From Deltaproteobacteria bacterium (GTDB lineage: Bacteria > Desulfobacterota > Binatia > Binatales > Binataceae), in contig PLDK01000044.1 of NCBI GenBank assembly GCA_003135135.1, positions 1 to 64,000 of the forward strand: a stretch of DNA of 64,000 nucleotides, in the 5' to 3' direction. The notes beneath the pieces were generated by a model. The model was not told the DNA's origin. It did not search any database and saw nothing but the letters and a program-made list of their open reading frames with translations. Numbering within the stretch: position 1 is the stretch's first letter; every line of letters starts with the position of its first letter. Of the stretch, positions 17,100-26,999 are shown piece after piece. A program made the translations under genes and the position numbers.

Positions 17100-17906
17100 T
17101 TACCGCGACGAATCAAGCCGTCGAAAGGCAGTGAACGCCCGGACGCAGGCTTGGATTATCCGCAGTCCATCTTCCTGTGAACCGCTATTGAATTGCTGGC
17201 CGTCGTGATCGATTGCGTTGCTGACCATTGCAATGGAGGCGACAGCGACGCCTCGGGCAACGCCAAAAGCAAACAAAGACGCTGCCTGCATCTCCACGGC
17301 AAGAACGCCCTCAGCCGCCCAGTTTTCTAGCTGCGTTTTCGTCTCCCGGTAAGGAGCATCCGTTGTCCATACTTCACCGCACCGAATCGTCCAGCCAGTC
17401 GCGGCCAGCTCGCGCACTAGCAGCGGCACCACGGGCGCGTGGCAGGCGACATCTCGGCTGGCTGGCAGATAGTGAAAGGATGTCCCTTCATCACGAATCG
17501 CGCCGGTCGCCACTACCAGACACGGGAGCGGCAATTCGGGGGATACTCGGCCGGCGGATGTTAAGCCGACGATGAGTTCAACTCCGGCCGCTGCAAGTTG
17601 TTCGGCAATCAACACCGTGTAGGGTCCGCCGATCGTTCGCGGAATGATGCCGCAGGTTATGCCTTCAAATTCGATGGCAAACATGGTGGTGTGAAAACAG
17701 GGCCACGATGGGAACGGCTTTGCAAGGCCCTGTTGAACGAGCCAGTCCGTGAGGTCCCCATCAAATTCAAGAAGACAGAGCGGCGGGATGGCACTGTTCG
17801 GGATTTTCCGTGTCCGGCGGACACTGTCGATCAGGTGGCTGGCCGTGAACGCGGAGGGTTGTTCAAGCGGGTGATTCAAAATCGGGGCTTTAGAATTATC
17901 GGGCAT
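17100..17906 (-). CDS. Nucleoside phosphorylase-like protein
   Basis: The 268-residue product has the fold of the purine/uridine phosphorylase (PNP-UDP) family, which cleaves nucleosides with phosphate. Supporting segments are GGPYTVLIAEQLAAAG, VVATGAIRDEGTSFHYLP and the characteristic late motif WAAEGVLAVEMQAASLFAFG, where the glutamate and methionine normally contact the ribose. The ATG at 17906 was preferred for its GGAAAT upstream; an ATG at 17933 would add nine residues. Substrate specificity cannot be assigned. It lies downstream of the methyltransferase gene on the same strand. Confidence 0.8.
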   Translation of the reverse strand: MPDNSKAPILNHPLEQPSAFTASHLIDSVRRTRKIPNSAIPPLCLLEFDGDLTDWLVQQGLAKPFPSWPCFHTTMFAIEFEGITCGIIPRTIGGPYTVLIAEQLAAAGVELIVGLTSAGRVSPELPLPCLVVATGAIRDEGTSFHYLPASRDVACHAPVVPLLVRELAATGWTIRCGEVWTTDAPYRETKTQLENWAAEGVLAVEMQAASLFAFGVARGVAVASIAMVSNAIDHDGQQFNSGSQEDGLRIIQACVRAFTAFRRLDSSR

Positions 17907-17948
17907 GGATTTCCAGCTATCCACGGTACGCATCGGCGCGAATGGCGG

Positions 17949-18566
17949 TTATTGCGCCAACGTGCAGTGGCAGTAAATAAACTGCTGCGTGGTTCCGAAC
18001 GGCGTATGGTGCAATTCCCTTGAGCTTTCAACCAGGCGGAAGCGCGACCCAAATTCTTGGTGAAGCGATTTGGCGTCGTATCGCATGACATCAAGCCCGC
18101 TGCATTTCTCGGGACCCTCGGGGCCAAAAGTGCTGACAATCACGTGACCGCCCGGCTTAACCGCCCATGCGACGTTCCGAACATAAGCGAGCCGCTCTTC
18201 TGGCTTCGTCAGGAAGTGAAAAACGGCTCGATCATGCCACACATCGTAGGAATGCGCCGGAAAGTTCTCTCCCGTCACATCCGCACGCAGCCATTGGATC
18301 GATTTCGAAGCTTCGCCCAGTCGGCTCTTCGCCACCTCGATAGCCACCTGAGAGATGTCGAGGACTGTGAGGTTGCAGTATCCTGCCTCAATCAGGTCAT
18401 CAACCAAAGTGGATGCCCCGGCGCCTACATCAATTATCGAAGCCGACTGGTCACTAGCCGCGCGTTCAATCAGGGCAAGCGACGTCTGCAGATGAGGACG
18501 GAACCAACTCACCTGATCTGGTGCTTTGGCGCCATAGACCTTTTCCCAATGCGCCCGAGTGTCCAT
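17949..18566 (-). CDS. Class I SAM-dependent methyltransferase
   Basis: The 205-residue product is a small soluble Rossmann-fold methyltransferase. Motif I is ASIIDVGAGASTLVDDLI, followed by the acidic strand NLTVLDIS, WLRADVTG and the SYDVWHDRAVFHFLT segment common in thiopurine- and tellurite-type methyltransferases. A WEKVYGAKAPDQVSWF opening is also typical of that subfamily, whose substrates are varied small molecules. The start ATG at 18566 gives MDTRAHWEKVY and trims five non-conserved residues. The substrate is unknown. Confidence 0.88.
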   Translation of the reverse strand: MDTRAHWEKVYGAKAPDQVSWFRPHLQTSLALIERAASDQSASIIDVGAGASTLVDDLIEAGYCNLTVLDISQVAIEVAKSRLGEASKSIQWLRADVTGENFPAHSYDVWHDRAVFHFLTKPEERLAYVRNVAWAVKPGGHVIVSTFGPEGPEKCSGLDVMRYDAKSLHQEFGSRFRLVESSRELHHTPFGTTQQFIYCHCTLAQ

Positions 18567-18671
18567 ACCGCTCTGTACCACGCCCCCGCGACAGATTTCA
18601 ATTTAGGACGCCACCCGCACTTTCAGAGTCATTTCGCGTCATTGCCTCTTCTGTGCAGCCGGGTTAGGGTA

Positions 18672-19007
18672 GTGGGCGTGCGCTTTCTCGCTGTAATCCT
18701 CATTGCCCTGCTGCTTCCGCTCAGCACGAGTGTGCCGCCTGCGATGGCGTGTTCCGCGAGCGCGTGCTGTGCGAATTGCCCGAAGACCGCTCCGATGAAT
18801 CAGTTGAACTGCTGCAAAGCGCCGACGGCGCCGTATAGAGCGACTAATCAAGTGCGCGGCGCGGATCATTTCGACTCGATCGGGAGTCTGCCTGCCACTG
18901 CGGTGATAACCGCGATTTCATACGTTCGAAGTACCGTCATCACTCGTGGGTACTCGCCGCCCGACCGTCTCCTTTCGTTAGCACTTCTCTGTTCCCGTCA
19001 AATCTGA
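18672..19007 (+). CDS. Small cysteine-rich exported protein, metal-cluster associated
   Basis: The 111-residue product starts with a clear signal peptide (RFLAVILIALLLPLSTSVPPAMA). A cysteine-dense mature N-terminus follows (CSASACCANCPKTAPMNQLNCC), and the protein ends in SPPDRLLSLALLCSRQI. Short proteins with this layout are common next to copper/silver efflux operons, and the position upstream of cusCBA on the same strand supports a role in periplasmic metal binding. The start is GTG at 18672 or 18678; neither has a strong ribosome-binding site. There are about 190 bases between it and cusC with no recognised element. Confidence 0.6.
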   Translation: MGVRFLAVILIALLLPLSTSVPPAMACSASACCANCPKTAPMNQLNCCKAPTAPYRATNQVRGADHFDSIGSLPATAVITAISYVRSTVITRGYSPPDRLLSLALLCSRQI

Positions 19008-19199
19008 TCCTTCCTTAAGCGCGTGAGTTGAAGCGCGGATGCTTCGCATCCGTCGCCGACGCTTGCTTGGCGCGCTCGCTCGCGACAATTGGGAAATATA
19101 TTTGCCGATGCGATCGGCAGATAAAGACGCGGGTTTTCGACCTGTGCAGACGCAGCAGCGCCGCGATCGATCGCGGCTGGAAGGTTGGATTTTTGTGAA

Positions 19200-20552
19200 A
19201 TGCTATACGCAAGCATTCGCCGCATAGCGGCGCGAAATTTAGTGGCCATCCTGATTGCCATCGTAATTCTGATCGGCATTGGGTCGTCAGGACACGCCCA
19301 GGACAGTGCCGCGATGGCGGCTCATCAGGACGTCGCTCGGCCTGGCCGTGGCACTGAGACACCCGCCAGTTCAGATCGACTGCGAGCGCTGGTCGACGAG
19401 GCCCTTTCGCGTAGCCCGATCGTGCTCGCGGCGCGGAGCCACTGGCAGGCTCAAATGAAGGTGCCGATCCAGGCGGCGACGATCCCCGATCCACAGGTGT
19501 CACTCCAGCATTTCACCGTCGGCAGTCCGCAGCCCTTCTCCGGCTACGAGAGCAGCGACTTTTATTACACCGGCTTCGGTGTCTCGCAGGACATCCCGGG
19601 TCCGGGCAAGCTTCGCTTGCAAAAATCCGAGGCCGAAAAAGACGCCGACTACGCCAAGCGCCGCTATGAAGCTGCGGAGCGTGGAGTCGAGGAAAAGGTC
19701 AAGGAGATTTACTTCGAGCTTTTCTATCACGCGAAGACGCTCGAGATTCTCGGTCGCAATCAGGAGGATCTGAGACAGATCCAGCAGATCATAGAAACCA
19801 GGTATCGACTGGGACAGGGGCTGCAGCAGGACCTGATCAAGGCGCAACTCCAAACCACCGAGATTTTGACCGAGCACGCGATGCACCATCAGGAGGAGGA
19901 CCAGGCACAGCTCGAGCTCAAGCAGATACTCGGACGCGATCCCGACTCGCCGAATATCGGCATCGGCGGGGTCGAAGCGACGCATCTGGATCTCGATTCG
20001 GCCGAGCTGGCACGGCTCAGCGACGCGGGCTCCCCGGAACTCGCGGCGGATCGTGCGATGGAAACGCGCAGCGCGGAAGCATTGAAGCTTGCGCATCAGG
20101 GGTACTGGCCGGACTTCACCGTCGGCTACTCGTACCAAAAGACCGGCCCCGGATTTCGCGACTACTACATGCTGAATCTGGGCGCGAAGGTTCCGCTCTA
20201 TTTCTGGCGCAAGCAAACGCCCGCGATCGAGCAGGCCGCGCTTGAAGCCGAGTCGGCGCGCGAGCAGACCCGTGCAACTCAGCTGCAAGTTTCCTCCGAA
20301 GCGGAAAGCAGCCTGGTCGCGATGCGCACCGCGGAGCGAACGATGTCGATCTATCGCGACGGCCTGTTGCCGCAGGCCGAAACGTCGGAGGCCTCGGCAA
20401 TGTCCGCGTATCGGGTCGGCAAAGTCGATTTCCAGACGCTGCTCTCGTCGGTTCTCGATTTACGCAACCTCCGCCAGGAGTACTACCGCAGCCTGGCCGA
20501 CCACGAAATCGCGATCGCCAAAATCCAGCAGGTTATCGGTGCCCAAAGATGA
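19200..20552 (+). CDS. cusC: TolC-family outer membrane efflux protein (CusC-type)
   Basis: The 450-residue product is the outer-membrane channel of an RND efflux system. It has an N-terminal signal/membrane segment (NLVAILIAIVILIGIG), then two repeats of long coiled-coil helices typical of TolC (ERGVEEKVKEIYFELFYHAK and VDFQTLLSSVLDLRNLRQEYY). The ATG at 19200 (MLYASIRR) fits better than an upstream in-frame TTG. It overlaps the next gene by four bases (ATGA), making one operon with cusB and cusA. With them it should form a channel across both membranes for Cu(I) or Ag(I). Confidence 0.88.
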   Translation: MLYASIRRIAARNLVAILIAIVILIGIGSSGHAQDSAAMAAHQDVARPGRGTETPASSDRLRALVDEALSRSPIVLAARSHWQAQMKVPIQAATIPDPQVSLQHFTVGSPQPFSGYESSDFYYTGFGVSQDIPGPGKLRLQKSEAEKDADYAKRRYEAAERGVEEKVKEIYFELFYHAKTLEILGRNQEDLRQIQQIIETRYRLGQGLQQDLIKAQLQTTEILTEHAMHHQEEDQAQLELKQILGRDPDSPNIGIGGVEATHLDLDSAELARLSDAGSPELAADRAMETRSAEALKLAHQGYWPDFTVGYSYQKTGPGFRDYYMLNLGAKVPLYFWRKQTPAIEQAALEAESAREQTRATQLQVSSEAESSLVAMRTAERTMSIYRDGLLPQAETSEASAMSAYRVGKVDFQTLLSSVLDLRNLRQEYYRSLADHEIAIAKIQQVIGAQR

Positions 20553-22036
20553 GTTACAACACATTACAATTGCGACTCAGCACAGCCCTTTTGATCCTGG
20601 GATCCCTTCTCATCCTCACGGCGCCAATCGCATACGCAGCCGATTCCTCGCTGGCGCCAATCCGGATCGCGCCGGAGCGCCGGCAATTGATCGGACTCAA
20701 GTTCGCGACCGTGGTGCGAAAGGACGTGAGCGATCGTCTGGAGACCACCGGGAACATCGAAGCTGACGAACGGCTGCAAGGCTATGTGCAGACGCGTTTC
20801 GCCGGATGGATCGAACAGGTGTTCGCGAATTCGACTTATCAGTACGTCCGCCGAGGCCAGCCGTTGTTCACGATCTACAGCCCCGACCTCGTCAGTACCG
20901 AGAACGAATATCTGCTCGCCGTCGATGCCCGTAAGCGCGTCAAGGACAGCTCGGTCGCCGATGTGACCACCGACGCGTCATCGCTGGTCGATTCCGCCGC
21001 GCAGCGCCTGAGCCTGTGGGGAGTGTCGCCGCGCGAGATCTCGCGCTTGGAACGCGAGCGCACCGTCCGCCACGCCGTCGAGATCGACTCACCCATGAGC
21101 GGGTACATCGTCGAGCGCAACGCGCTGCCCAACATGTACGTGCAACCGGGCACGCGCCTGTTCACGATCACCGATCTGTCGAAAGTGTGGATCTATGCGG
21201 CGGTGTTTCAGGACGAGATCGGCAAGGTCCATCCCGGCGATCCTGCAACCGTTACGGTGGACGCCTATCCGGGTACGAACTTCGAGGGGCGCGTCGATTT
21301 CATCTGGCCGCAGATCGATCCGACGACTCGCACCGCCAAAGTGCGATGCGAGTTCAACAACCCCAAAGGCCTGTTGCTTCCGGGGATGTTCGCGCAGGTT
21401 GCGCTGGAGCTGCCGATGGGCGACCAAACTGTCATTCCGGACACTGCGGTGCTACGCACGGGCGCGCACAATGTCGCGTTTATCGATCGCGGTGACGGTT
21501 ATCTCACTCCCGCCGAGATCGAACTGGGACCGCACGCCGGCGATGAGTTCATCGTGCTCAAGGGGCTCGCGCCCGGTCAGCGGATCGTCAGTTCCGCCAA
21601 TTTCCTGATCGACTCGGAAAGCCAACTCCAGGCCGCCGCGGGCGCGTTCGTGCCGCCTCCGCCGGCCGCAACCGCGAATGCGGCCGGACCGGCGGCGCAG
21701 CCTGTCCCCCAGGCAAGCATTGCGTTCACCAGCGACCCCAATCCTCTCGTGCGCGGCCACAACAAGGTGATCGTGACGCTGCGCGATTCCAAGGGCGCCC
21801 CGATCTCGGGCGCGAAAGTGACGGTCACCTTCTACATGGCTGCAATGCCGGCGATGGGAATGGCCGCGATGCGCGCGCAAGCCATCGCAGATGACCGGGG
21901 CAACGGCGCCTACGCCGCAAATATCGAACTGCTTAGCGGTGGCACCTGGAGCCTGACGATCGTCGCGTCGAAGGGCGGCCATACGATCGCGACCAGGCAG
22001 ATGGACGTATCAGCGAGCGGCTCCATGGCGATGTGA
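20549..22036 (+). CDS. cusB: RND efflux periplasmic adaptor (CusB-type) with C-terminal FixH-like domain
   Basis: The 495-residue product is the periplasmic membrane-fusion adaptor of the efflux system. After a signal segment come the barrel-sandwich and hairpin parts (IEADERLQGYVQTRFAGWIEQV, SPMSGYIVERNALPNMYVQPG), then WIYAAVFQDEIGKVHPG and the barrel with IWPQIDPTTRTAKVRCEF. From about residue 385 a separate domain resembles FixH/YtkA (VRGHNKVIVTLRDSKGAPISG, FYMAAMPAMGM), joined by an alanine-proline linker. Many CusB proteins lack this extension; its methionine-rich piece could bind copper. The gene overlaps cusC and ends eight bases before cusA. Confidence 0.9.
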   Translation: MSYNTLQLRLSTALLILGSLLILTAPIAYAADSSLAPIRIAPERRQLIGLKFATVVRKDVSDRLETTGNIEADERLQGYVQTRFAGWIEQVFANSTYQYVRRGQPLFTIYSPDLVSTENEYLLAVDARKRVKDSSVADVTTDASSLVDSAAQRLSLWGVSPREISRLERERTVRHAVEIDSPMSGYIVERNALPNMYVQPGTRLFTITDLSKVWIYAAVFQDEIGKVHPGDPATVTVDAYPGTNFEGRVDFIWPQIDPTTRTAKVRCEFNNPKGLLLPGMFAQVALELPMGDQTVIPDTAVLRTGAHNVAFIDRGDGYLTPAEIELGPHAGDEFIVLKGLAPGQRIVSSANFLIDSESQLQAAAGAFVPPPPAATANAAGPAAQPVPQASIAFTSDPNPLVRGHNKVIVTLRDSKGAPISGAKVTVTFYMAAMPAMGMAAMRAQAIADDRGNGAYAANIELLSGGTWSLTIVASKGGHTIATRQMDVSASGSMAM

Positions 22037-22043
22037 GGAAAGA

Positions 22044-25000
22044 ATGATGATCGAGAGAACTATCGAATGGTGTAATGCGAACCGCTTCATGCTGTTCGCC
22101 GGTGTGATTGCGCTGGTACTGGCGGGCGTTTGGTCGCTCGATCGGATCCCGCTCGACGCGCTGCCGGACATCTCCGACGTCCAGGTGATCATCCACACGC
22201 AATGGATGGGGCAGCCGCCCAGTCTCATCGAGGATCAGGTGACCTATCCGATCGTCACCGCGATGCTTGCTGCGCCGCATGTGAAGGCAGTCCGAGCGCA
22301 GACGATGCCCAGCGATTCATATGTGTTCGTCGTGTTCGAAGACGGCACCGACATCTATTGGGCGCGCAGCCGCGTGCTGGAATACCTACAACAGATCGCC
22401 GGCACGTTGCCGGCTGGCGTCAATCCCGTGATCGGCCCCGACGCAACCGGCGCGGGCTGGGTGTACGAATACGCGCTGGTCGATAAGAGCCATCTTCACA
22501 GTCTCGCCGACCTTCGCAGCTTGCAGGATTGGAACGTGCGCTATGCGCTCGAAACCGTGCCGGGGGTTTCGGAAGTCGCCACTATCGGCGGCTTCGTTAA
22601 GCAGTACCAGGTCAAGCTCGATCCCAATCGGTTGCTAGCGCTCAAGGTCCCGCTGGAGACGGTGATCGACAAAATCCGCGACAGCAACGGCGAAGTCGGC
22701 GGCCGCGTGCTCGAGATGTCGGGAGCGGACTACATGATCCGCGGCCTCGGCTACGTCCATTCGGTGGCAGACCTCGAAGATGTTTCCGTTGCGACCAACA
22801 ACGGCACGCCGGTGCTGATAAGAGACCTGGGCGTGGTCAGTCTGGGACCCGATCTTCGCGAAGGCGCCGCTGAGTGGAACGGCGACGGAGAGACGGTCGG
22901 CGGCATCGTCGTGATGCGCTACGGGCAGAATGCCCTCACCGTCATCGACGGGGTCAAGCAGAAGCTTGCCCAGATTCGAAAGACTCTGCCGGCGGGAGTC
23001 GAAATCGTCGCCGGCTACGACCGGTCGGGACTCATTCAGGCATCCATCAACACCCTGAAACGCGACCTGCTCGAAGAGGCCGTCATCGTCAGCCTGGTGA
23101 TTATCGTCTTCCTCTTTCATCTGCGTTCGGCGCTGATCCCGATTCTTGCGCTGCCGATCGCGGTCATCGCGACGTTTATCCCGATGTACTATCTGCAGAT
23201 CAGCTCCAACATCATGTCCTTGGGCGGGTTGGCGCTGGCGATAGGCGTGCTGGTCGACGCTTCGATCGTAATGGTCGAAAACGGGTACCGGCACCTGTCG
23301 GAGGCACAGCAGGAGGCGTCGCGCAAGGGCGAGTCATTATCCGAACCCGAACGGCAGCGGATTCTGCTATCGGCCGCGAAACAAGTAGGCCGCCCGATTT
23401 TCTTCTCGCTGATCATCATCGTTGTCTCATTCCTGCCGGTTTTCCTGCTCGAATCGCAGGAGGGGCGGATGTTCCGACCGCTGGCCTACACCAAGTCTTT
23501 CGCGATTTCGTTCTCCTCAGTTCTCGCGATCACGGTGGTTCCGGTGCTGATGGTCCTCTTCATACGCGGCAAACGGCTGCGCCCCGAGGAGAACAACCCC
23601 ATCTCGCGCTTCTTCCAGGCCATTTATCTGCCGGTGATCCGATGGTGCCTGCGTCATCGCGCGCTGACGATTGCCGTCAACGTGATTTTTCTGCTGCTCA
23701 CGATTCCGCTGCTGTTCAAGATCGGAAGTCAGTTCATGCCGCCGTTGTATGAGGGGTCGAGTCTCTACATGCCTACCGCCCTGCCCGGGATTTCGATCAC
23801 GTCGGCGGTAAATCTGATGCAGAAGCAGGATCAGATCATCCGCGCGTTTCCCGAGGTCGAGAGTGTATTCGGCACCGTGGGACGGTCAGATAGCGCGACC
23901 GACAACGCACCGCTGGACATGTACGACACGACGATCATGCTCAAGGCGCGCGACCAATGGCGAAAGGGCATGACCTACGACCAGCTCATCGCCGAGATGG
24001 ACGACAGGCTGCATTTCCCTGGTCTGTCCAACTCGTGGACGATGCCGGTCCAGAACCGGCTCGACATGGAACTGACCGGGATCAAAACTCCGGTCGGACT
24101 CAAAATTCAGGGTCCCGACCTCGACCGGATTCAGCAGATAGGTTCTCAGATCGAAGAAATACTCGGACCGGTTGCGGGCACGCGGGGAATTTTCGCCGAG
24201 CGGGTTTCTCAAGGATTCTACATTAACGTTGATGTGGACCGCGCCGTCGCCGCGAGGTATGGCCTGACGGTCGGAGAAGTTCAGCGGGCGGTCAGCTCCG
24301 GGATGGGCGGCGAGAATATCGCGACCACCGTCGAAGGGCGAGAACGCTACTCGATAAACGTTCGCTATCTCGCGGATTATCGCAGCGACCTGAACGCGCT
24401 TCGTCGAATACTGATCATGACGCCGACGGGAGCGCAGATCCCGCTCGGCGAAGTCGCGCGTATCAGCTTGGGCCCGGGGCCATCGATGATACGGGATGAA
24501 GACGGGCTGCTGACCGGCTACGTCTATGTTGACCTCGCGACCTCGGACTACGGCAGCTACGTTGACAGCGCGCAGCGCGTGCTCGATCGGCAACTGCACC
24601 TGCCCGCCGGATACACTCTGAAATGGTCGGGAGAGTATGAGTTCCAGCTGCGCGCGCGAAAGCGCCTGATAGTTATCCTGCCGATCGTCTTGTGTCTGAT
24701 CTTTGTCCTGCTTTACATGCTCTTCCAGTCGGCGACCGAAGCGATCGTGCTGATCCTTCCGACCGTGTACGCGATGACAGGCGGGCTGCTGCTCCAGTAC
24801 ATGATGGGCTTCAACTTCAGCGTTGCCGTATGGGTCGGGTACATCGCGTTGTTCGGCATCGCTGTCGAGACCGGCGTCGTCATGGTGATTTATCTTCACG
24901 AAGCCCTCAATCGTCACATCGCCGCCGGCGCGCTCACTCACGAGGAGATCGAGTTGGCGGTAATCGAGGGTGCCGTCCAGCGGCTTCGACCCAAGCTGAT

Positions 25001-25193
25001 GACCGTTGCAGTCGTGATGCTCAGTCTCGCGCCGATTCTATGGGAGAGCGGGATCGGCTCCGACCTGATGAAGCCCATCGCCGCGCCAATCGTCGGCGGC
25101 ATGATCACCTCGACGATGCACGTCCTCATACTTGTGCCGGTGTTCTTCGCGATCATGAAGGAGCGGGAATTCAAGAAAAATGGCCTGCACTGA
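22044..25193 (+). CDS. cusA: HME-RND heavy-metal efflux pump, Cu(I)/Ag(I) type (CusA)
   Basis: The 1049-residue product is the inner-membrane proton antiporter of the tripartite pump. It has twelve predicted helices, two large periplasmic loops, and the HME signature AIGVLVDASIVMVEN of the CusA type. The three methionines that bind copper in E. coli CusA (573, 623, 672) have exact counterparts here at 576 (LYMPTALPGIS), 626 (APLDMYDTTIM) and 675 (NRLDMELTGIK), with the same spacing. This supports Cu(I)/Ag(I) export rather than zinc or cobalt. No copper-responsive regulator is visible in the window. Confidence 0.94.
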   Translation: MMIERTIEWCNANRFMLFAGVIALVLAGVWSLDRIPLDALPDISDVQVIIHTQWMGQPPSLIEDQVTYPIVTAMLAAPHVKAVRAQTMPSDSYVFVVFEDGTDIYWARSRVLEYLQQIAGTLPAGVNPVIGPDATGAGWVYEYALVDKSHLHSLADLRSLQDWNVRYALETVPGVSEVATIGGFVKQYQVKLDPNRLLALKVPLETVIDKIRDSNGEVGGRVLEMSGADYMIRGLGYVHSVADLEDVSVATNNGTPVLIRDLGVVSLGPDLREGAAEWNGDGETVGGIVVMRYGQNALTVIDGVKQKLAQIRKTLPAGVEIVAGYDRSGLIQASINTLKRDLLEEAVIVSLVIIVFLFHLRSALIPILALPIAVIATFIPMYYLQISSNIMSLGGLALAIGVLVDASIVMVENGYRHLSEAQQEASRKGESLSEPERQRILLSAAKQVGRPIFFSLIIIVVSFLPVFLLESQEGRMFRPLAYTKSFAISFSSVLAITVVPVLMVLFIRGKRLRPEENNPISRFFQAIYLPVIRWCLRHRALTIAVNVIFLLLTIPLLFKIGSQFMPPLYEGSSLYMPTALPGISITSAVNLMQKQDQIIRAFPEVESVFGTVGRSDSATDNAPLDMYDTTIMLKARDQWRKGMTYDQLIAEMDDRLHFPGLSNSWTMPVQNRLDMELTGIKTPVGLKIQGPDLDRIQQIGSQIEEILGPVAGTRGIFAERVSQGFYINVDVDRAVAARYGLTVGEVQRAVSSGMGGENIATTVEGRERYSINVRYLADYRSDLNALRRILIMTPTGAQIPLGEVARISLGPGPSMIRDEDGLLTGYVYVDLATSDYGSYVDSAQRVLDRQLHLPAGYTLKWSGEYEFQLRARKRLIVILPIVLCLIFVLLYMLFQSATEAIVLILPTVYAMTGGLLLQYMMGFNFSVAVWVGYIALFGIAVETGVVMVIYLHEALNRHIAAGALTHEEIELAVIEGAVQRLRPKLMTVAVVMLSLAPILWESGIGSDLMKPIAAPIVGGMITSTMHVLILVPVFFAIMKEREFKKNGLH

Positions 25194-25496
25194 GGAGCAG
25201 CTGGCTACTGACGAATGGCCGCCACGGCGCAAACCAGGTTTTGAGAAGCGGCAGGTCGGCTCGATTCGCCAAAGATCCGGTCTTGTCTGGCTCCCTGGCA
25301 GATCCTGTGGAACTAGCCATGCCGGCGACATCACGGCGGTGAACTCCAAAACTATGGACTTTTCGCCGCTTTCGGAGCTTTTAGTAGCCACAGCCAATCT
25401 CGACCTGTGACGGCGGCGTTTCATGAGAGCGATCCGACCATCAAAAGTGAGTGTGAATAGCTGGCCCGAGAGGCCCAATCAACTCAGGAGGGTACT
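25194..25496 (+). other. Spacer with no recognised gene
   Basis: About 300 bases between cusA and the acyl-CoA dehydrogenase gene. Open frames here are short, lack family-like residues and overlap the end of cusA. The last part (GGAGGG at 25488-25494) is the ribosome-binding site of the next gene. I saw no clear terminator hairpin after cusA. Confidence 0.5.
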
Positions 25497-26699
25497 ATGG
25501 CCAGCATCGACTACGAAGTGGAGCTGACTGAGGGAGAGCGAGCCGTTCGGGAGACGGTTCACAGATTTGCCGAGGAGGTCATGCGGCCCGCGGGCGCGGA
25601 GCTCGACGCGATGGCGGACCCCCGAGACGTAATCGCCAAGGACTCCATCCTCTGGGAGGTGTTCAAGAAACACCGCGCGCTGGGCCTCGACGATCTCACG
25701 GCTCCCAACGCCGACCTGACGCCGGCACAGCAGGCGAGACTGCGCTGCATCATCAGCGAAGAGCTGGGCTGGGGCGATGCGGGGCTGGCAATCAGCTTCG
25801 GCGTCGCCGGCTTCCCGCGGATGATGGCCCAGATGTCCGGGAAGCCCGAGCTGATCGAGCGCTTCAGCGCCGACGACTGCATTGGCTGCTGGGCGGGCAC
25901 CGAGCCGGACCACGGCAGCGACCTGATCTATTACATGAACAGGCAGGGCGTCGAGCAGCCGGGCCGGCCCAACTGTATCGCGCGCAAGGACGGCGACTCC
26001 TTCGTGCTCAGCGGACAGAAGGCGGCCTGGGTCTCCAACGGTACCATAGCCAAGGCGGCCGCGATGTTCTGCGCCGTCGACATGGGTGACGGGAAACGGG
26101 CAGACGCCGGGTTCCTGGTGCCGCTCGATGTCCCCGGCGTGTCGAAGGGCAAGCCGCTGAACAAGATCGGACAGCGCGCGCTGAATCAGGGAGAGATCTT
26201 CTTCGACCACGTGCGCATCCCTGCCGACTACATGGTGATCCCGCCCGATGCGTACGGGTTCGCGACCGAGATCATCCTGACCACCGCGAACGGGGGGATG
26301 GGCTCGATCTTCGTCGGCGTGGCGCAGGCCGCGCTCGATCTGGCCGTCGGCTACGCGAAGCAGCGCGTGCAAGGGGGAGTGCCGATCTTCCAGCACCAGA
26401 GCGTGAAGATGCGCCTGTTCAAGATGTTCCGGAAGGTCCAGGCAGCCAGGGCACTGAGCCGGCAGGTGACGCTCTACAACTCGATTAACGTACCCTCGCA
26501 ACTGCACCTGGCAGTCGCTTCGAAGGTCACGTCGACGAACACGGCCTTCGAGGTGGCGAGCAGCGCCCTGCAAATCTTCGGGGGCAACGGGCTGAGCCGC
26601 GAGTACCCGATCGAGAAGCTGCTGCGCGACGCCCGCGCTTCGATGATCGAGGACGGCTGCAACGATCTCCTGAGCCTGGTAGCTGCTGAGAGCCTGTGA
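25497..26699 (+). CDS. Acyl-CoA dehydrogenase family protein
   Basis: The 400-residue product is a flavin-dependent acyl-CoA dehydrogenase. The order of segments fits the family: an N-terminal helical domain, ACG-type WAGTEPDHGSDLIYYMNRQG, KAAWVSNGTIAKAA, then the C-terminal helices with IFGGNGLSREYPIEKLLRDA. It oxidises acyl-CoA thioesters to enoyl-CoA and passes electrons to ETF. A strong GGAGGG precedes the ATG. The usual catalytic glutamate region (YPIEKLLRDARA) is kept. Chain-length specificity is unknown. It stands alone on this strand. Confidence 0.9.
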   Translation: MASIDYEVELTEGERAVRETVHRFAEEVMRPAGAELDAMADPRDVIAKDSILWEVFKKHRALGLDDLTAPNADLTPAQQARLRCIISEELGWGDAGLAISFGVAGFPRMMAQMSGKPELIERFSADDCIGCWAGTEPDHGSDLIYYMNRQGVEQPGRPNCIARKDGDSFVLSGQKAAWVSNGTIAKAAAMFCAVDMGDGKRADAGFLVPLDVPGVSKGKPLNKIGQRALNQGEIFFDHVRIPADYMVIPPDAYGFATEIILTTANGGMGSIFVGVAQAALDLAVGYAKQRVQGGVPIFQHQSVKMRLFKMFRKVQAARALSRQVTLYNSINVPSQLHLAVASKVTSTNTAFEVASSALQIFGGNGLSREYPIEKLLRDARASMIEDGCNDLLSLVAAESL

Positions 26700-26999
26700 G
26701 TGGGCGAGTCAACTACCTGGAAGCCGTAAGCGCGCAGCGCGCATGAATCCCAAAACGTCTTCTTCGGCGCGTAAACGAGGTCGCATAGAAGAAAAAGTAG
26801 GTTCGAAGGAGCAAGCATGAGATCAGTTCTGCTGCCGGGGCAGCGATGACAGGCGAGAATTACTGGCAGTGGGATTCGTGCAGGTGGGGCACGCACCATC
26901 ACGCCGATCGTGCCCGGCGGCGAAGTGGCGCGCAATCGCCCGCGCACCAACGCGCATACATTCGTGAGTCCGCCGTTCGAAATGCTATGATGGCGGTAC
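26700..26999. other. Spacer with no recognised gene
   Basis: These 300 bases separate the acyl-CoA dehydrogenase from the AbiTii-like gene. All frames are short and none shows family-like residues. There is no clear hairpin. The final bases carry no strong ribosome-binding site for the ATG at 27000. Confidence 0.45.

Noticed and set aside
25180-25410. Open frame after cusA
   Set aside because: It overlaps the end of cusA, is short and has no family-like or signal features.
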